Shown here: positions 10,101 through 21,857 of the stretch, piece by piece | How positions within the stretch are numbered: the stretch's first letter is position 1 | Layout of the letters: every line of letters starts with the position of its first letter | NCBI GenBank assembly: GCA_028826165.1 | Contig: JAPDFW010000137.1 | Coordinates: forward strand, 58,111 to 122,110 | Source: Anaeramoeba ignava | Taxonomy: Eukaryota; Metamonada; Anaeramoebidae | DNA length: 64,000 bases | Direction of reading: 5' to 3' | The notes under the pieces: generated by a model | The model's input: only the letters and a program-made list of their open reading frames with translations | What the model was told of the DNA's origin: nothing | Database searches by the model: none | Made by a program: the position numbers and the translations under genes

Positions 10101-13100
10101 TAAAAGATAATAATGAATTAAATCAATCAAAAGATAATAAAGAATTAAATCAATCAAAAGATAATAAAGAATTAAATCAATCAAAAGATAATAATGAATT
10201 AAATCAATCAAAAGATAATAAAGAATTAAATCAATTAAAAGATAATCAAGATTTAAATCAATTAAAAGATAATAAAGAATTAAATCAATTAAATGATTCA
10301 AAAGATTTAAATCAATTAAAAGATAATAAAGAATTAAATGAATTAAAAGATAATCAAAGAATTAAATCAATTAAAAGATAATAATGAATTAAATCAATCA
10401 AAAGATAAAAAAGATAATAAAGATTAAATGAATTAAAAGATAATAAAGATTTAAATCAATTAAAAGATAATAAAGAATTAAATCAATTAAATGATTCAAA
10501 AGATTTAAATAAATTAAAAGATAATAAAGATTTAAATCAATCAAAAGATTCAAAAGAATTAAATCAATCAAAAGATAATCAAAATTTAGCAAATTTTAAA
10601 CAATTGAAAGAATTTAAAAATTTTAAAAACTCAAAAGATATCCAAAATTCAAACGAGACAGACACTTTAAAAGATAACCAAATTCTACAAGATTTAAAAG
10701 ATTCAAAAAAAATCAAAAATACAAATGAATTAAACGAATCAGAAGATATTCTAATTTTGCAAGATACAAAAGAAAGCAAAAATCGGAAAAAAAGCAGAAA
10801 AACTAAAAAAGCAAAAAGATCAAAAAGATCAAAAAGAAACAAAAATGTTGACAATTTAAAAAAAGCGAAAAACGCAAAGCAAATATTAATACAATCACCA
10901 AATATAAGCCCAAGAATGAGAAGATTTACAATTTCTTCACCCAGACCAAATCTAAACCAAACAAAAAGCAATCCTTTACATCCTTCTCAATCACATCGTG
11001 TTACATTTTTTGAGCTAACAAAGCGCCCAATTGAACAGGAAAAATACATGGATGTTAATAATTTAAATAATGAATCAATTTTCCATTTAATTAAAGATGA
11101 AACTAATTTTATCAAGTCATTAATAAAACTTAAAGAAGTAAATATTTTATCAAAAAAAAAAATTTTAATAATTAAATTAAATTTATTTGATTTGATTTGA
11201 TTTAATAGAATTTTATTGAAAAAATTGAATCACTACAAATAATCCCCAAAAATATCCAAAGTTTATTGTTTGAAAATATAAAAGAACTTTATCAACATCA
11301 AAAAAACTTTCTCCAGAAAGTTCATTCATTAGCAAAAGATCAATCCTCGACAATAAAAGTCTGTTTCAAGGACTTCAATTTCCAAATATTTAGAAAATAC
11401 ATCCAAAACTTCGAAGTTATTTTATATTATTTCGATGATTTATTGCAAAAAAACGCGCAATTTTCGCAGATTTGTAAAGATCTCGAAAAAGAAATGGGAG
11501 AAAAAATCAAGCTTCTTTTATTTAGCCCACTTCAAGAAATCAACCAGTATTATCTGAATATCCACAAGTTCTTGTCAAATATCGATCCGAAATCGGATAT
11601 TTATTCAAGCTATTATCCTATTCTCCAAGAAATCTTCAAAATATCTGAAGAACCGAATTTTCATCCCTATCTTTATTTGTTTGAACACCAAAAGGAATTG
11701 GGAAATATCGAAAAACAAATCGATGGATTGAAGGATTTTGAGCTGGAAAATCCGCGCAGATATCTGCATCGGATTGGCAGTTTCCGACGTATCATGCGGA
11801 ACAAAAATTACCCAGGAAAATATTACGCATTCAATGATATGATGATTGTTGCCAAAGCGCCGAAATCAAAAGAAACAACAAAGTTCGACCATCTGTTCAA
11901 ATACCAAGAAATCCAACTGAGAAATCTAGTGGATGACGAGAATATTGGGATCCAAAACGCAATTGAAATCATTTTCCCAGAAACGGCTGATCTATATATC
12001 TGCTCATTTTCAACATCGGAAGAAAAAAACACACTTTGGAAAGAACTGACAATTGATTTCAACGTGAAAATTGATGAAACATCGCTCTCGGCAGAAAAAT
12101 TGCAACAAATGATGCAAAAGAAACGGATATTAGTTTCTTATCCAAAAGACAAAGACTCAAATATCGATGATTTTCCCATTCCAAAAAATACTAATACTGA
12201 AAAACGCGGAAATATCATCCTCGAAATTATTCAAACAGAAGAAGACTATCTCTCAAGTCTCAATATCATCATCGAATACTACAAAAAACCTCTGGTTCAG
12301 AAAAAAATCATTTCCTCAGAAGATTCAACAGAAATATTCAAACAAATCGAAACTATTTTTGGAGTGAATAAACAACTCCTCGAACTTTTAAAAAAGGATT
12401 TGCCTAAAAATCCAAAAGAAATCTCAGATCTGAAAATAGGGAACATATTCCTTCAAGTCGCTGATTTCCTCAAGCTTTATATCGATTATTGCTCCTCTTA
12501 CACATTTTCAATGAAAAGGCTCAACAAATACACATCAAACTCAAAGTACACAACTTTCATCTCCAACACACGCAAAACAGTGCCAGAATGCAAGGGTCTT
12601 GACTTGCTAGATCTGCTAATCAAACCAATACAAAGAATATGCCGTTATCCCTTGTTGTTTCAACAACTGCTCAAAACAACAGGACAAGATCATCCTGATT
12701 TTTTGGAAATCAGAAAAACCTATTCAAAATTAAATGGAATTGCAACACAAGTCGATCAAAGAAAAAAAGCAGCAGAAGCGGCGAAATTTTTGGTTGATAT
12801 CACATCCAAAATCATCGGAATCAAAAAGAAATTCCCACTTTTAGAACCTTCAAATCCGAGAACTTTGATTAAAGAAGGTTTTATGAACAAAAAATCAGTT
12901 AAAAAAATTCAAGAAAGATATTTTTGGCTTTTCAATGATGTTTTGATTTATGCAAAAGCTATTATCAGAAATCACAAATACAGCTATAAAGGCCGTTTAT
13001 TTCTTGCTGGTGCTTTTGTTCGTGATTTATCTTCAACAAATCATACTTTCCATATGATTCCTTATGGAAGTAAAAAAAGTTATATTTTTTATTGCAATTC

Positions 13101-13188
13101 TGAAGATGAAAAATTAAGTTGGATTAATGAAATTAAAAATCAAATTTTGAATTTGGAATCTAAAGAAGTTCTTCCAAGAATCAAATGA
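7140..13188 (+). CDS. Large RhoGEF with tandem DH-PH-DH-PH and giant low-complexity N-terminus
   Basis: Guanine-nucleotide exchange factor for Rho-type GTPases. The start at 7140 opens an Asn/Gln/Glu-Lys repeat region, a unique island ([20 protein letters not shown], about 8670-8730), then a 9-residue Lys-Asp-Asn-Lys-Glu-Leu-Asn-Gln-Ser array to about 10590 and a basic Ser-rich linker. An intron at 11138-11208 (GTAAAT...TAG, phase 0) splits the first DH domain ([18 protein letters not shown] joined to [10 protein letters not shown]). The first PH follows, then a second DH ([34 protein letters not shown]) and a second PH ending near 13150 ([14 protein letters not shown]). Frame changes occur only inside the 27-bp array: -1 near 9833-9860, +1 near 10358, -1 near 10423, summing to the downstream frame. 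Two DH-PH units in one chain recall Trio/kalirin. The start and the joining of the N-terminal part are inferred. Confidence 0.8.
8843..10590 (+). repeat. 27-bp coding minisatellite ([10 protein letters not shown] units)
   Basis: About 1.75 kb of tandem 27-bp units encoding nine residues, Lys-Asp-Asn-Lys-Glu-Leu-Asn-Gln-Ser/Leu, with shortened and Asn-Asp-Ser-Lys variants; roughly 60 copies. The three frame slips of the RhoGEF gene lie here. Confidence 0.9.
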
Positions 13189-13368
13189 TTTTAAATTTTT
13201 TTCAAAAACGAAACAAAACGAAATCGAAATCGAAACAAAACAAAACAAAACAAAACAAATTAATTATTCAGATTTGCATAGATTTCTTTATTTTTTTTTT
13301 AAATTTTTTTATTTTTTTTTTTGAATGAATGAAGAGCAAAAAAAAAAAGAATTAATTAATGAATTGAT

Positions 13369-16300
13369 TTATTTTTTTTTTCTATTTTGATTTTTTCTAT
13401 TATTATTTTTATTTTGATTTTTTCTATTTTGATTTTTATTTTGATTTTTATTTTGATTTTGATTTTGATTTTGATTTTGATTTTGATTTTTATTTTGATT
13501 TTGATTTTTATTTTGATTTTGATTTTGATTTTTATTTTTATTTTGATTTTGATTTTGATTTTGATTTTTTTGTTGTTGTTGTTGTTGTTGTTGTTTTTTC
13601 TTTTTAAGTTCTTCTACAATATGTTTAAATCTTAAAACACAATCTTTCTTTGTTTTTCCAGGAACTAATTCTGCAATTTTATCCCAATTTTTTGGATTAC
13701 TTGGAGGATATAAACTTAAACCTTTTTCAAGTGCTTTATGTTGTTCAATTGTCCATTTTTGAGGATCTGTTGAATTTTCATTTTGATTTTGATTTTGATT
13801 TTGATTTTGATTTTGATTTTCATTTTGATTTTGATTTTCATTTTGATTTTGATTTTGATTTTGATTTTGATTTTGATTTTCAATTTGATTTTGATTTTGA
13901 TTTTCATTTTCATTTTGATTTTCATTTTGATTTTCATTTTGATTTTGATTTTGATTTTCATTTTGATTTTGATTTTCATTTTGATTTTCAATCTCATTTT
14001 GATTTTCATTTTTAATTTCATTTTTAATTTCAATTTCATTTTTAATTTCAATTTCATTTTTAATTTCATTTTTAATTTCATTTCCATTTTTAATTTCATT
14101 TTCATTTTTATCCTTTTTTAAAACTCGATCATAATCAATTGTCAATTCATCTTCTTTATAAACTTTTTTTTTATAAAGTTTTTGCTTTCTTTTATTTTGA
14201 AATAATTTGAATTCATCCATTTCAGGTAATTTTTCTTTTCCAGAACGAATTAAATTAACTTTATGCATAATTTCTTTTGTTGATTTAGTTTTAATTTCAT
14301 TAGATATTAAAGCCCAACGATTTTTAGTTCCTCCAGGATATTTTGTTATTGCTCTTGAAAGAGCAGTAAGTTCATCAATTGTCCATTTTGCATATTGTTT
14401 TGGTTTTGATTGCTTTTGTTTTTTTTTCTCTTCTTCTTCCAATTTTCTTTTTTGTAGTTGTTCTTCTTCTCTTTTTTTAATTATTTGTAATTGATTATCA
14501 TATAATTGTTTAAGATTTTGAACTAATTGATTTTTTTGATTTTTTTGATTTTTTTGATTTTTTTGATTTTTTTGATTTTCTTCATTTTTAACTTCCATTT
14601 CCTTCAACTTTAATAATAAATCTTGTAATTTATCACAAAATTCTGTTAATTCTTCAAATGTTAATTGATTGCATAATTTTTCTATATCAACAGGATCAAA
14701 ATCAAAAGGAAAAATTGAAGAAAACTTCCTTAATTTTGCTTCTTGTTGATTTTTTTTGCGAATTTTTTTTTGGATTTCTTCTTCTTCTTTTTTTAATTGA
14801 TCAATTTTTTTTTGTTCTTCTAATAATTTTTGCTTTTTTTCTTCTTCAATTTGTTTATTAAATTCTTCATGTTTTTTTGCTTTAATTTTTTTGATTTGTT
14901 CTCTTTTCTTTTTTTTTTCTTTTAATTCTTCATCTCTTAATTTTCTAATTCTTGGATCTTTTTGGAAAGCCAATTCTACTAAATTTGCTATTCTTTGATT
15001 TTCTTTGTTTTTTCTTTTTTTTCTTCTTTTTTGGTTTTTACGAATCATCCATCTTTTTTCTTCTCTACTTTCTGCAACTTCAATATCTATAAATTTAATT
15101 TTGATTTTGAATTTGAAATTGATATTGAAATTAAAATTGATTTTGAAATTGATTTCGAAATTGAAATTGAAATTTAAATTGATTTTGAAATTGATTTTGA
15201 ATTTGATTTTGATTTTGAATTTGATTTTGATTTTGAATTTGAATTTGATTTTGAAATTAATTTTGATTTTGAATTTGAAATTTAAATTGAAATTGAAATT
15301 GAAATTTAAATTGAATTTGAATTTGAAATTAATTTTGAATTTGAATTTGAAATTAAAATTAAAATTAAATTTGAAATTGAATTTAAAATTGATTTTGAAA
15401 TTGATTTTGAAATTAATTTTGAAATTAATTTTGAAATTGATTTTGAATTTGAAATTGAAATTGAATTTGATTTTGAAATTGAAATTGAAATTGAAATTGA
15501 AATTGAAATTGAAATTGAATTTGAATTTAAAATTGAAATTAAAATTAAAATTAAATTTGAAATTGAATTTAAAATTGATTTTGAAATTGATTTTGAAATT
15601 AATTTTGAATTTGAAATTGAAATTGAATTTAAATTAAATTTGAATTTGAAATTGAATTTGAATTAAATTGAAAATTATAAATACCATATTCATCTAAATA
15701 AGAAAAATCTCTCCAAGATTTAAAATGAAACCAAAAATTATAAAAATCTTGTAATTCCTCTTTTGAAGCATTTTTAACAAGTCTTGGAACAGGTTTAACA
15801 CTAGACCATTTTGAATTATTCATGAAAATTGGAGCTAAAATAATAAAAAAATTTTCATCATTAATTTCTTCTGTTTTTGGAATTGAATCATCTGTTTCTA
15901 ATGAAGAATCATAAGCTCTTCTTCTATTTTCATTTCCTAAAACTTCCCATGCTTCTTGTATTTCTCGAAATATTTCACATGCTTTTTCTCCTGAAAATTC
16001 ACTTTTATCTGGATGATATTTCAATGCAAGTTTATGATCTAAATTTAAATTTAAAATTTGAATTAAAATTGATTTAAAATTGATTTAAAATTGATTTAAA
16101 ATTGATTTAAAATTGATATAAAATTGATATAAAATTGATATAAAATTGATTTAAAATTGATATAAAATTGATATAAAATTGATTTAAAATTGATTTAAAA
16201 TTGATTTAAAATTAATTTAAAATTGATTTAAAATTGATTTAAAATTGATTTAAAATTGATTTAAAATTGATTTAAAATTGATTTAAAATTGATATAAAAT

Positions 16301-16826
16301 TGATTTAAAATTGATATAAAATTGATTTAAAATTGATTTAAAATTGATATAAAATTGATATAAAATTGATTTAAAATTGATTTAAAATTAATTTAAAATT
16401 GATTTAAATTATACATTTTTTTTTAATTTGTTCAGGTGTTGCTTGCCATTTAAGATGTTGTAAACCCAAAACTGTATAATGATCTCTTTTAAAAAGTTCT
16501 TTTAATCTTTTTTGAGCAAAATTTTCATCTTCATCAAATTCATCATCTTCATCAATTTCTTGATTTTGATTAATTTTATGGTTATTATTAATATCATTAT
16601 CAATAAAATCAACTTGAGTTTTCTTATTTTCAATTTCAAATATTTGTTTCCAATCACAAAGTTGAATTCCAAATAGTTTTTTTTTACGAAAAAAGAAATA
16701 AAATTTTGGAAATTGTGATCCAGCTGGTTCAATTTTTCTGAAACAAGGAAATCCTGATAATTCACTAAAAACTCCCAATTCTTCTTCTTCTTTTCGATTT
16801 CTTAAAAGAAGTATTTTTTTATTCAT
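13369..16826 (-). CDS. DNAJC2: Zuotin / DNAJC2, ribosome-associated J-protein with two SANT domains
   Basis: Hsp40 of the ribosome-associated complex, which stimulates Hsp70 on nascent chains; in animals and plants it also has chromatin roles. Three exons: 16415-16826, 15685-16038 and 13369-15086, GT-AG borders with consistent phase (the Tyr codon of KKYHKLALKYHPDK is split). Exon 1 has IEPAG and the J-domain start DHYTVLGL; exon 2 has the HPD tripeptide and FREIQEAWEVLGNENRRRAYDS; exon 3 opens with the zuotin-homology region (VAESREEKRWMIRKNQ, LVELAFQKDPRI). Two SANT domains follow (KWTIDELTALSRAITKYPGGTKNRW; KWTIEQHKALEKGLSLYPPSNPKNW), separated and trailed by Asn/Gln repeats. The ATG at 16826 is chosen; an in-frame ATG at 16913 would add a Phe-rich stretch that looks like leader. 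The gene is intact. Confidence 0.95.
15087..15684. repeat. Intron 2 of DNAJC2 filled with TTTGAAATTGA-type repeats
   Basis: 598 bp between well-defined coding ends, composed of GAAATT/GATTTT/GAATTT hexamer variants. It holds no separate gene. Confidence 0.85.
16039..16414. repeat. Intron 1 of DNAJC2 filled with an 11-bp repeat
   Basis: 376 bp of a tandem 11-mer (TTGATTTAAAA, with TTGATATAAAA variants). It lies exactly inside the J-domain coding sequence, so its borders are certain. The period differs from intron 2 of the same gene. Confidence 0.88.
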
Positions 16827-17077
16827 TTTTTGTTTTTGATAAAAAATGAAAAAATGAAAAAAATGAAAAAAATGAAAAAAATTTTTTTTCAATTTTTTAA
16901 AAAAAAATAACAAGATAAATTTTGATATTGAATATTTTTCTTTTTCTTTTTCTTCTTCTTCTTTTTTTAAGTTAATTTAAGTTAATGTTATTTTGTTGTT
17001 ATTTTTAGTTTTTTGTTCTAATAAAAAAAATAATAAAAAAATTAATAAATTAATAAAAATTATTAAAAATAAATTAA

Positions 17078-18326
17078 TTACGTTTCATCTAATAAACGCA
17101 TTTCAGTTGTTTTTGCATTTTTTTGTGTTTTTGGTCTCATTCCATATGCTTGAATATATGCAGGAATAAGTTCTGGAATAAAATAACCAAGAAATAAAAA
17201 CAACTTGAAAAGAAAAAATTTAAACGGAAGAAAAAAATTTTTTTTTGCTTATTAAAAAAAAAGTGGAATTTTTTTGCTTTTTTTTTTTTACCCAAGAATT
17301 CATATCTTTTTCCGATATTGGATGATAAAGAAACATTGCAACTTTTAATAAGAAACAAATAGAAACAAATAATGTAAGAAAAAAAGCTTTTGTCATATAT
17401 TTTTTGCGACTTAATACTAAGTCAGGTAATTTCTAAAAATGAATTTAAAATTTAATATTTGAATATTTTTTAAAGAAAAAAGAAAAACAAACTTTAAATT
17501 TTCGAAGTAAAACAATTCCATAAACCATAAATGAAATTGAAACAACAAAAAAAGCAGCTGCAACAATAACTGAATTAACTTGATAAAATGAATTTGAATA
17601 ATCTGGATCTGCAACGCTTGTTGAGAAAATAATAATAGATATTATTGTAAAGAGATAAAAAACAAAATTTGCTACTATAAGTGGAATTTTGATTGAATTT
17701 GGTGTTTTGTCATTATGTTGCAATCCTTTCGCAATTTTACTCCTATTTATTTAAACATTATTTAAATTTGATTTTGAATTTTGAATTTGATTTTTATTTT
17801 GATTTTTATTTTGATATTGATTTTAATTTAAATTTGAATTTGATTTTGAATTTGAATTTTGATATTAAAAAATACCAAAAAAAAAGTAATAAAGTAAATG
17901 AAGTGAAAAATGATAAATAAGCAATCCTTTTAACAATAAAAACTGAAAGTTTATATTTCTCAAAAGAAGTTTCTAATCCAGTTGCAATAATTCTAGCTAA
18001 AAATTTTAAAATAAAAATAAAATTTTAAAATAAAAATAAAATTTAAAATAAAATAAAATTTAAAATAAACCAATTGCGAATATAATTGATAAAACATGAA
18101 ATCTAAGTTGTAAATTATAAAAAAGTTGCAAATCTCGATAAAATATTAATCTAATAATTTGAATCTTTATTATTAAAAAAAAATTAATTTATCATCAAAT
18201 TGTTTTTTGATTTTTGATTTTTGATTTTTGATTTTTTTTTTCTTTTAAAATAATTTAATTTACTAAAAGAAACACAAATAAAATTGAATAAAAAGTAATT
18301 TCAACAGTAAATTGAGCAACATGCAT
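17078..18326 (-). CDS. Seven-TM THH1/TOM1/TOM3-like membrane protein, copy A
   Basis: Multi-pass membrane protein of about 270 aa in six exons. Clear exons: 18264-18326 (MHVAQFTVEITFYSILFVFLL), the one with IQIIRLIFYRDLQLFYNLQL, the one with FIVKRIAYLSFFTSFTLLLF, one ending at 17493 (KGLQHNDKTPNS, DPDYSNSFYQVN, VSISFMVYGIVLLRKFK), 17292-17432 and 17078-17203 (LFLFLGYFIPELIPAYIQ). About seven hydrophobic segments. The closing EIP/PELIP-type last helix and the VSISF..YG..L segment resemble the THH1/TOM1/TOM3 domain (GPCR-like; the plant members act in tobamovirus replication membranes). Family placement is from memory of pattern; function unknown. Copy B next door has the same exon plan. Confidence 0.68.
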
Positions 18327-18575
18327 TTTTTTTTTGTAATTAAATGAATGAGGAAAAAAAATGAAAAATTAAAAAAATAATAAAAAAATTTGGTTTTTTA
18401 TTTGTTTAAAAAAAGAAAAATTAACAAAAAGAAATTTGGTTTTTGTTGTTTTAAAATAATTTAATTTAATAAAAATTAATCAATTGATTTGATTATTATG
18501 TTGAATTCTAAAATAAAATTAAATAGAAAAAAATTAATTTAAATTTTGAATTGAATTGAATCAAATTAAAAAAAT

Positions 18576-19807
18576 TTACTCAGTTTCTAATAAATGCATT
18601 TCTATTGGTTCCATCACTTTTTGTGATTTAGGACCCATAATAATTGATTGAATAAATGCAGGAATAAGTTCTGGAATAACATATCCAATAAATATAAATA
18701 ACTTTAAAAGTGAAAGAAATAAAAAAAATTTTTTTTTTTTGCTTATTAAAAAAAAGTGGAATTCCATATTTTTTTTTGCTTTTTTTTTTTACCATATCAT
18801 TGAATTTTTTTTGAGTTATTGGATAACAAAGAAAAACTGCAAATTTTAATAAAAAGCAAAGTGAAATGAATAATGATAAAAATGTAGTTTTTTTCAAATA
18901 TCTTTTTCGATTTAAAAGTGTTTGAAACATTTTCTAAAAAAAATGAATTTAAAATTTAAAATTTAAAATTTAAAATTTAAAATTTGAATATTTTTTAAAG
19001 AAAAAAGAAAAACAAACTTTAAATTTTCGAATTAAAACAATTCCATAAATCATAAATGAAATTGAAACAATAAAAAAAGCAGCTGCAACAATAGATGAGT
19101 TAACTTGATAAAATTTACTTGAATAATCTGGTTCTTGAATATGTGTCGAGAAAATAAAGATTGATATAAGTGTAAATAGATAAAAAACAATATTTGTAAT
19201 AACAAGTGGGATTTTGACTGAATTTGGAGTTTTATCATTATGTTGTAATCCTTTCGCAATTTTGATCCTTTTTTTAATTTAATTCAATTTAATTTAATTT
19301 TATTTAATTTAATTTAATTCAATTTAATTTAATAAAAAAAATTTAATTCGAAACTTCAATTTATAAAAAATACCAAAAAGTAATAAAGTAAATGAAGTGA
19401 AAAATGATAAATAAGCAATCCTTTTAACAATAAAAATCTCAAGTTTACGAGCTTTTAAAAAATTTTCTAAAAAAGTTACAATAATTCTAGCTTTAATTTT
19501 TAAATTAAAAAAGGAATATTAAAATAAAAAATTTTTATTTGTTTATAAATTTAAAAATAAACCAATTGCGAATATAATTGATAAAACATGAAATTTAAGT
19601 TGTAAATTATAAAAAAGTTGAATTTCACGATAAATTTTTAATCTAATAATTTGAATCTTTTAAATTAATAAAAAAAATAAGTCAAAAAAATTTTTTCGTT
19701 TTTGTTTTTCGTTTTTCGTTTTTTTTTAAAATAATTCAATTTACAAAAAGGAACACAAATAAAACTGAATAAAAAGAAATTTCAACCCAAAATTCTGCTT
19801 TAACCAT
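18576..19807 (-). CDS. Seven-TM THH1/TOM1/TOM3-like membrane protein, copy B
   Basis: Tandem paralogue of copy A with the same six exons, starting MVKAEFWVEISFYSVLFVFLF at 19807 and ending MEPIEMHLLETE at 18576. Shared blocks include IQIIRL..YRE.QLFYNLQL.FHVLSIIFAIG, FIVKRIAYLSFFTSFTLLLF, KGLQHNDKTPNS and GYVIPELIPAFIQ. One junction is uncertain: after TLLLF the GTATTT donor used by copy A gives the wrong phase here; a donor about 20 bp further (GTTTCG) restores frame, or a T-run differs in length (five T versus nine in copy A). The local duplication predates some divergence, since loops such as TGLETSFEKYK and VTFLENFLKARK differ. Confidence 0.66.
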
Positions 19808-19941
19808 TAATTAAATAAATAAATTAAAAAGAAGAAGATAAAAAAAAAAATAAAAAAATGAGTTTTTTCAATTAAAAAAATATTTTTTTTTGAACTTTTT
19901 TTTTTCATTTTTTTTTTCATTTTTTTCATTTAAAATTTTCA
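19808..19941. promoter_or_regulatory. Divergent promoter between 7TM copy B and Abraxas-like gene
   Basis: 134 bp between a minus-strand start (19807) and a plus-strand start (19942). A-rich on the left and T-rich on the right, mirroring other starts in the window. No specific site recognised. Confidence 0.4.
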
Positions 19942-20833
19942 ATGGAAGGTCAACTTTTAATTTCAGGACCAACTTTTGCATCTCTTTGTTATGATATTGC
20001 ACGTTCGGAAAGGGATATTAAAGGGATTTTTTTTGGAAGATCAAAACAAAGTATTGTCGTTACTATTGAAGATACTCATAAAGAACAGGAGCAAATAATC
20101 AACACAACGAGTAAGACAAAAACTAAAAAAAATCAACCACAAAAAAACCAAGAGACAAAATATTGAATCAAAAATGATGATAAAAGTTATCCAAAGTTTT
20201 GTTCTCTTTGGAAAAAACCAGAAAAATAGTTCGTTTGTTTCGAACGATTCCAAAATAGATCGGAAAATGATACAGGACATTATAAACTCGAAGCAGAAGA
20301 ACCAAGAGATAATGCTTGGATGGTTTAGTTTTCGCAGGAACACGGTGTTAAGACCATCAATCAAAGAGATATTTATCCATCAGCAAATTAGTGATTTTTT
20401 AATAAAAGAACAAAAGCTTCCAATTTTGCCCATTTTCGCAATTATGAATGAATATCTGAGCGCTCAGAAATCAACCGTTTCTTTTGATTATCGATTTTTG
20501 GTTTTTGATCAAAAGGTGAAAAATTATTTGCCAGTTCAAATTGAAGTTCTTAATTTAAAAGAAACGACAAGTGAAGAATATTCGCAATTTTCTTCAGTTA
20601 CTTCTTTTTCTGGTTTATCTCAATTACATCCTTTTTCTGCAATTTCTCAAAATGTTGATAAGAAAAAAGGTGTTTCTGTTTTTATTGATCCAACTCCTCC
20701 TAATTTTACTCATAATGTTGAGAAATTATTTATTCAAACTTGTGACCAAATGAATGAAATTATTACTGAATATGAAAAAAAAGTTCGAGATATTAAAAAA
20801 ATTCAGAATCAAATTGATAAATTAAAGAAATGA
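19942..20833 (+). CDS. Abraxas/FAM175-family MPN-minus scaffold protein
   Basis: Scaffold of Lys63-deubiquitinating complexes (BRCA1-A via Abraxas 1, BRISC via Abraxas 2), which pairs with the BRCC36 MPN+ enzyme. The N-terminus (LISGPTFASLCYDIARSERDIKGIFFGR) matches the family start with its GFLLGE-like strand. The diagnostic GWFSFRRNT is present, followed by HQQISDFL, EYLSAQKSTVSFDYRFLVFD and EYSQFSSVTS; the end is a coiled coil (MNEIITEYEKKVRDIKKIQNQIDKLKK). No JAMM catalytic motif, as expected for Abraxas. The frame changes +1 between about 20120 and 20165, where two A-runs (A8 at 20125-20132, A7 at 20141-20147) lie; no intron solves it. Treated as one gene with a one-base insertion. The absence of a long C-terminal tail fits the Abraxas 2 side. 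Confidence 0.82.
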
Positions 20834-20883
20834 AATTGAAATTAAATCAAAAATTTTTTTCTTTCATTTTTTAATAAGTAAGA

Positions 20884-21415
20884 ACCAAAAAAAAATATTC
20901 CAAATATAAATAAAAAACAATTTAAAAATAATCAATCAATCAAATTTCTTTTTATTTTCTTTTCAAAATTCAAAATTCAAAATTCAAAAATGGAAAATGA
21001 AATTAAATCAAAAAAAAATATTCTAAATATAAATAAAAAACAATTTAAAAATAATCAATCAATCAAACAAATTTCTTTTTATTTTCTTTTCAAAATTCAA
21101 AATTCAAAATTCAAAATTGGAAAATGAAATTAAATCAAAAAAAAATATTCCAAATATAAATAAAGAATAATTTAAAAATAATCAATCAATCAAACAAATT
21201 TCTTTTTATTTTCTTTTCAAAATTCAAAAGTGGAAAGTGGAAAGTGAAATTAAATCAAAAAAAATATTCTAAATATAAATAAAAATTAATTTAAAAATAA
21301 TCAATCAATCAATCAAACAAATTTCTTTTTATTTTCTTTTCAAAATTCAAAATTCAAAATTCAAAATTCAAAATTGGAAAGTGGAAAATGAAATTAAATC
21401 AAAAAAATATTCTCC
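20884..21415. repeat. Four tandem copies of a ~120-130-bp AT-rich unit
   Basis: Units start near AAATATTCYAAATATAAATAAA, pass through AATTTAAAAATAATCAATCAATCAAAC and TTTCTTTTTATTTTCTTTTC, and end with AAAATTCAAAATTC and GGAAAATGAAATTAAATC. Copies differ by small counts of CAAT and AAATTC repeats. They sit just 3' of the Abraxas-like gene. Confidence 0.85.
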
Positions 21416-21857
21416 TTTTTTCTTTTTCTCCATTTTTTTTAATAAACAAAAAATAAGAAAAAAATTTTTTTCATTTTTCTTCTCAATTTCTTTTCTTTTT
21501 CTTTTTAATTCTTTTTCAATTTCTTTTTAAATTCTTTTTAATTTCTTTTTTAATTTCTTTTTAATTTCTTTTTAAATTCTTTTCTTCTTTTATTTTTCTC
21601 GTTATTTCTACATAATTAATAAGTAAGTAAGAACAAAAAAAAAATAAATTAAAATTGATTTAAATTAAAATTCCCAATTAAAAATATAAATAAAATCTAA
21701 ATCAAATTTAATTAAAAATATAAATGAAATTGAATATAATTATTGTGAAATTTAAAAATAAAAAAATTTAATTAAAACATTTGGGAACAATTTAAATAAA
21801 AAAAAAAATAAAAATAAATAAAAATAAAAAATAAAAAATAAAAAATAGCAAAAAAAA
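21416..21857. other. Intergenic spacer upstream of the surface glycoprotein
   Basis: T/C-rich (TTTCTTTTT) runs followed by A-rich AAATAAAAATAAA runs up to the ATG at 21858. No gene seen; presumably promoter. Confidence 0.55.

Noticed and set aside
20571-20753. Small hydrophobic ORF overlapping the Abraxas-like gene
   Set aside because: Off-frame shadow; the main frame carries the conserved family motifs.
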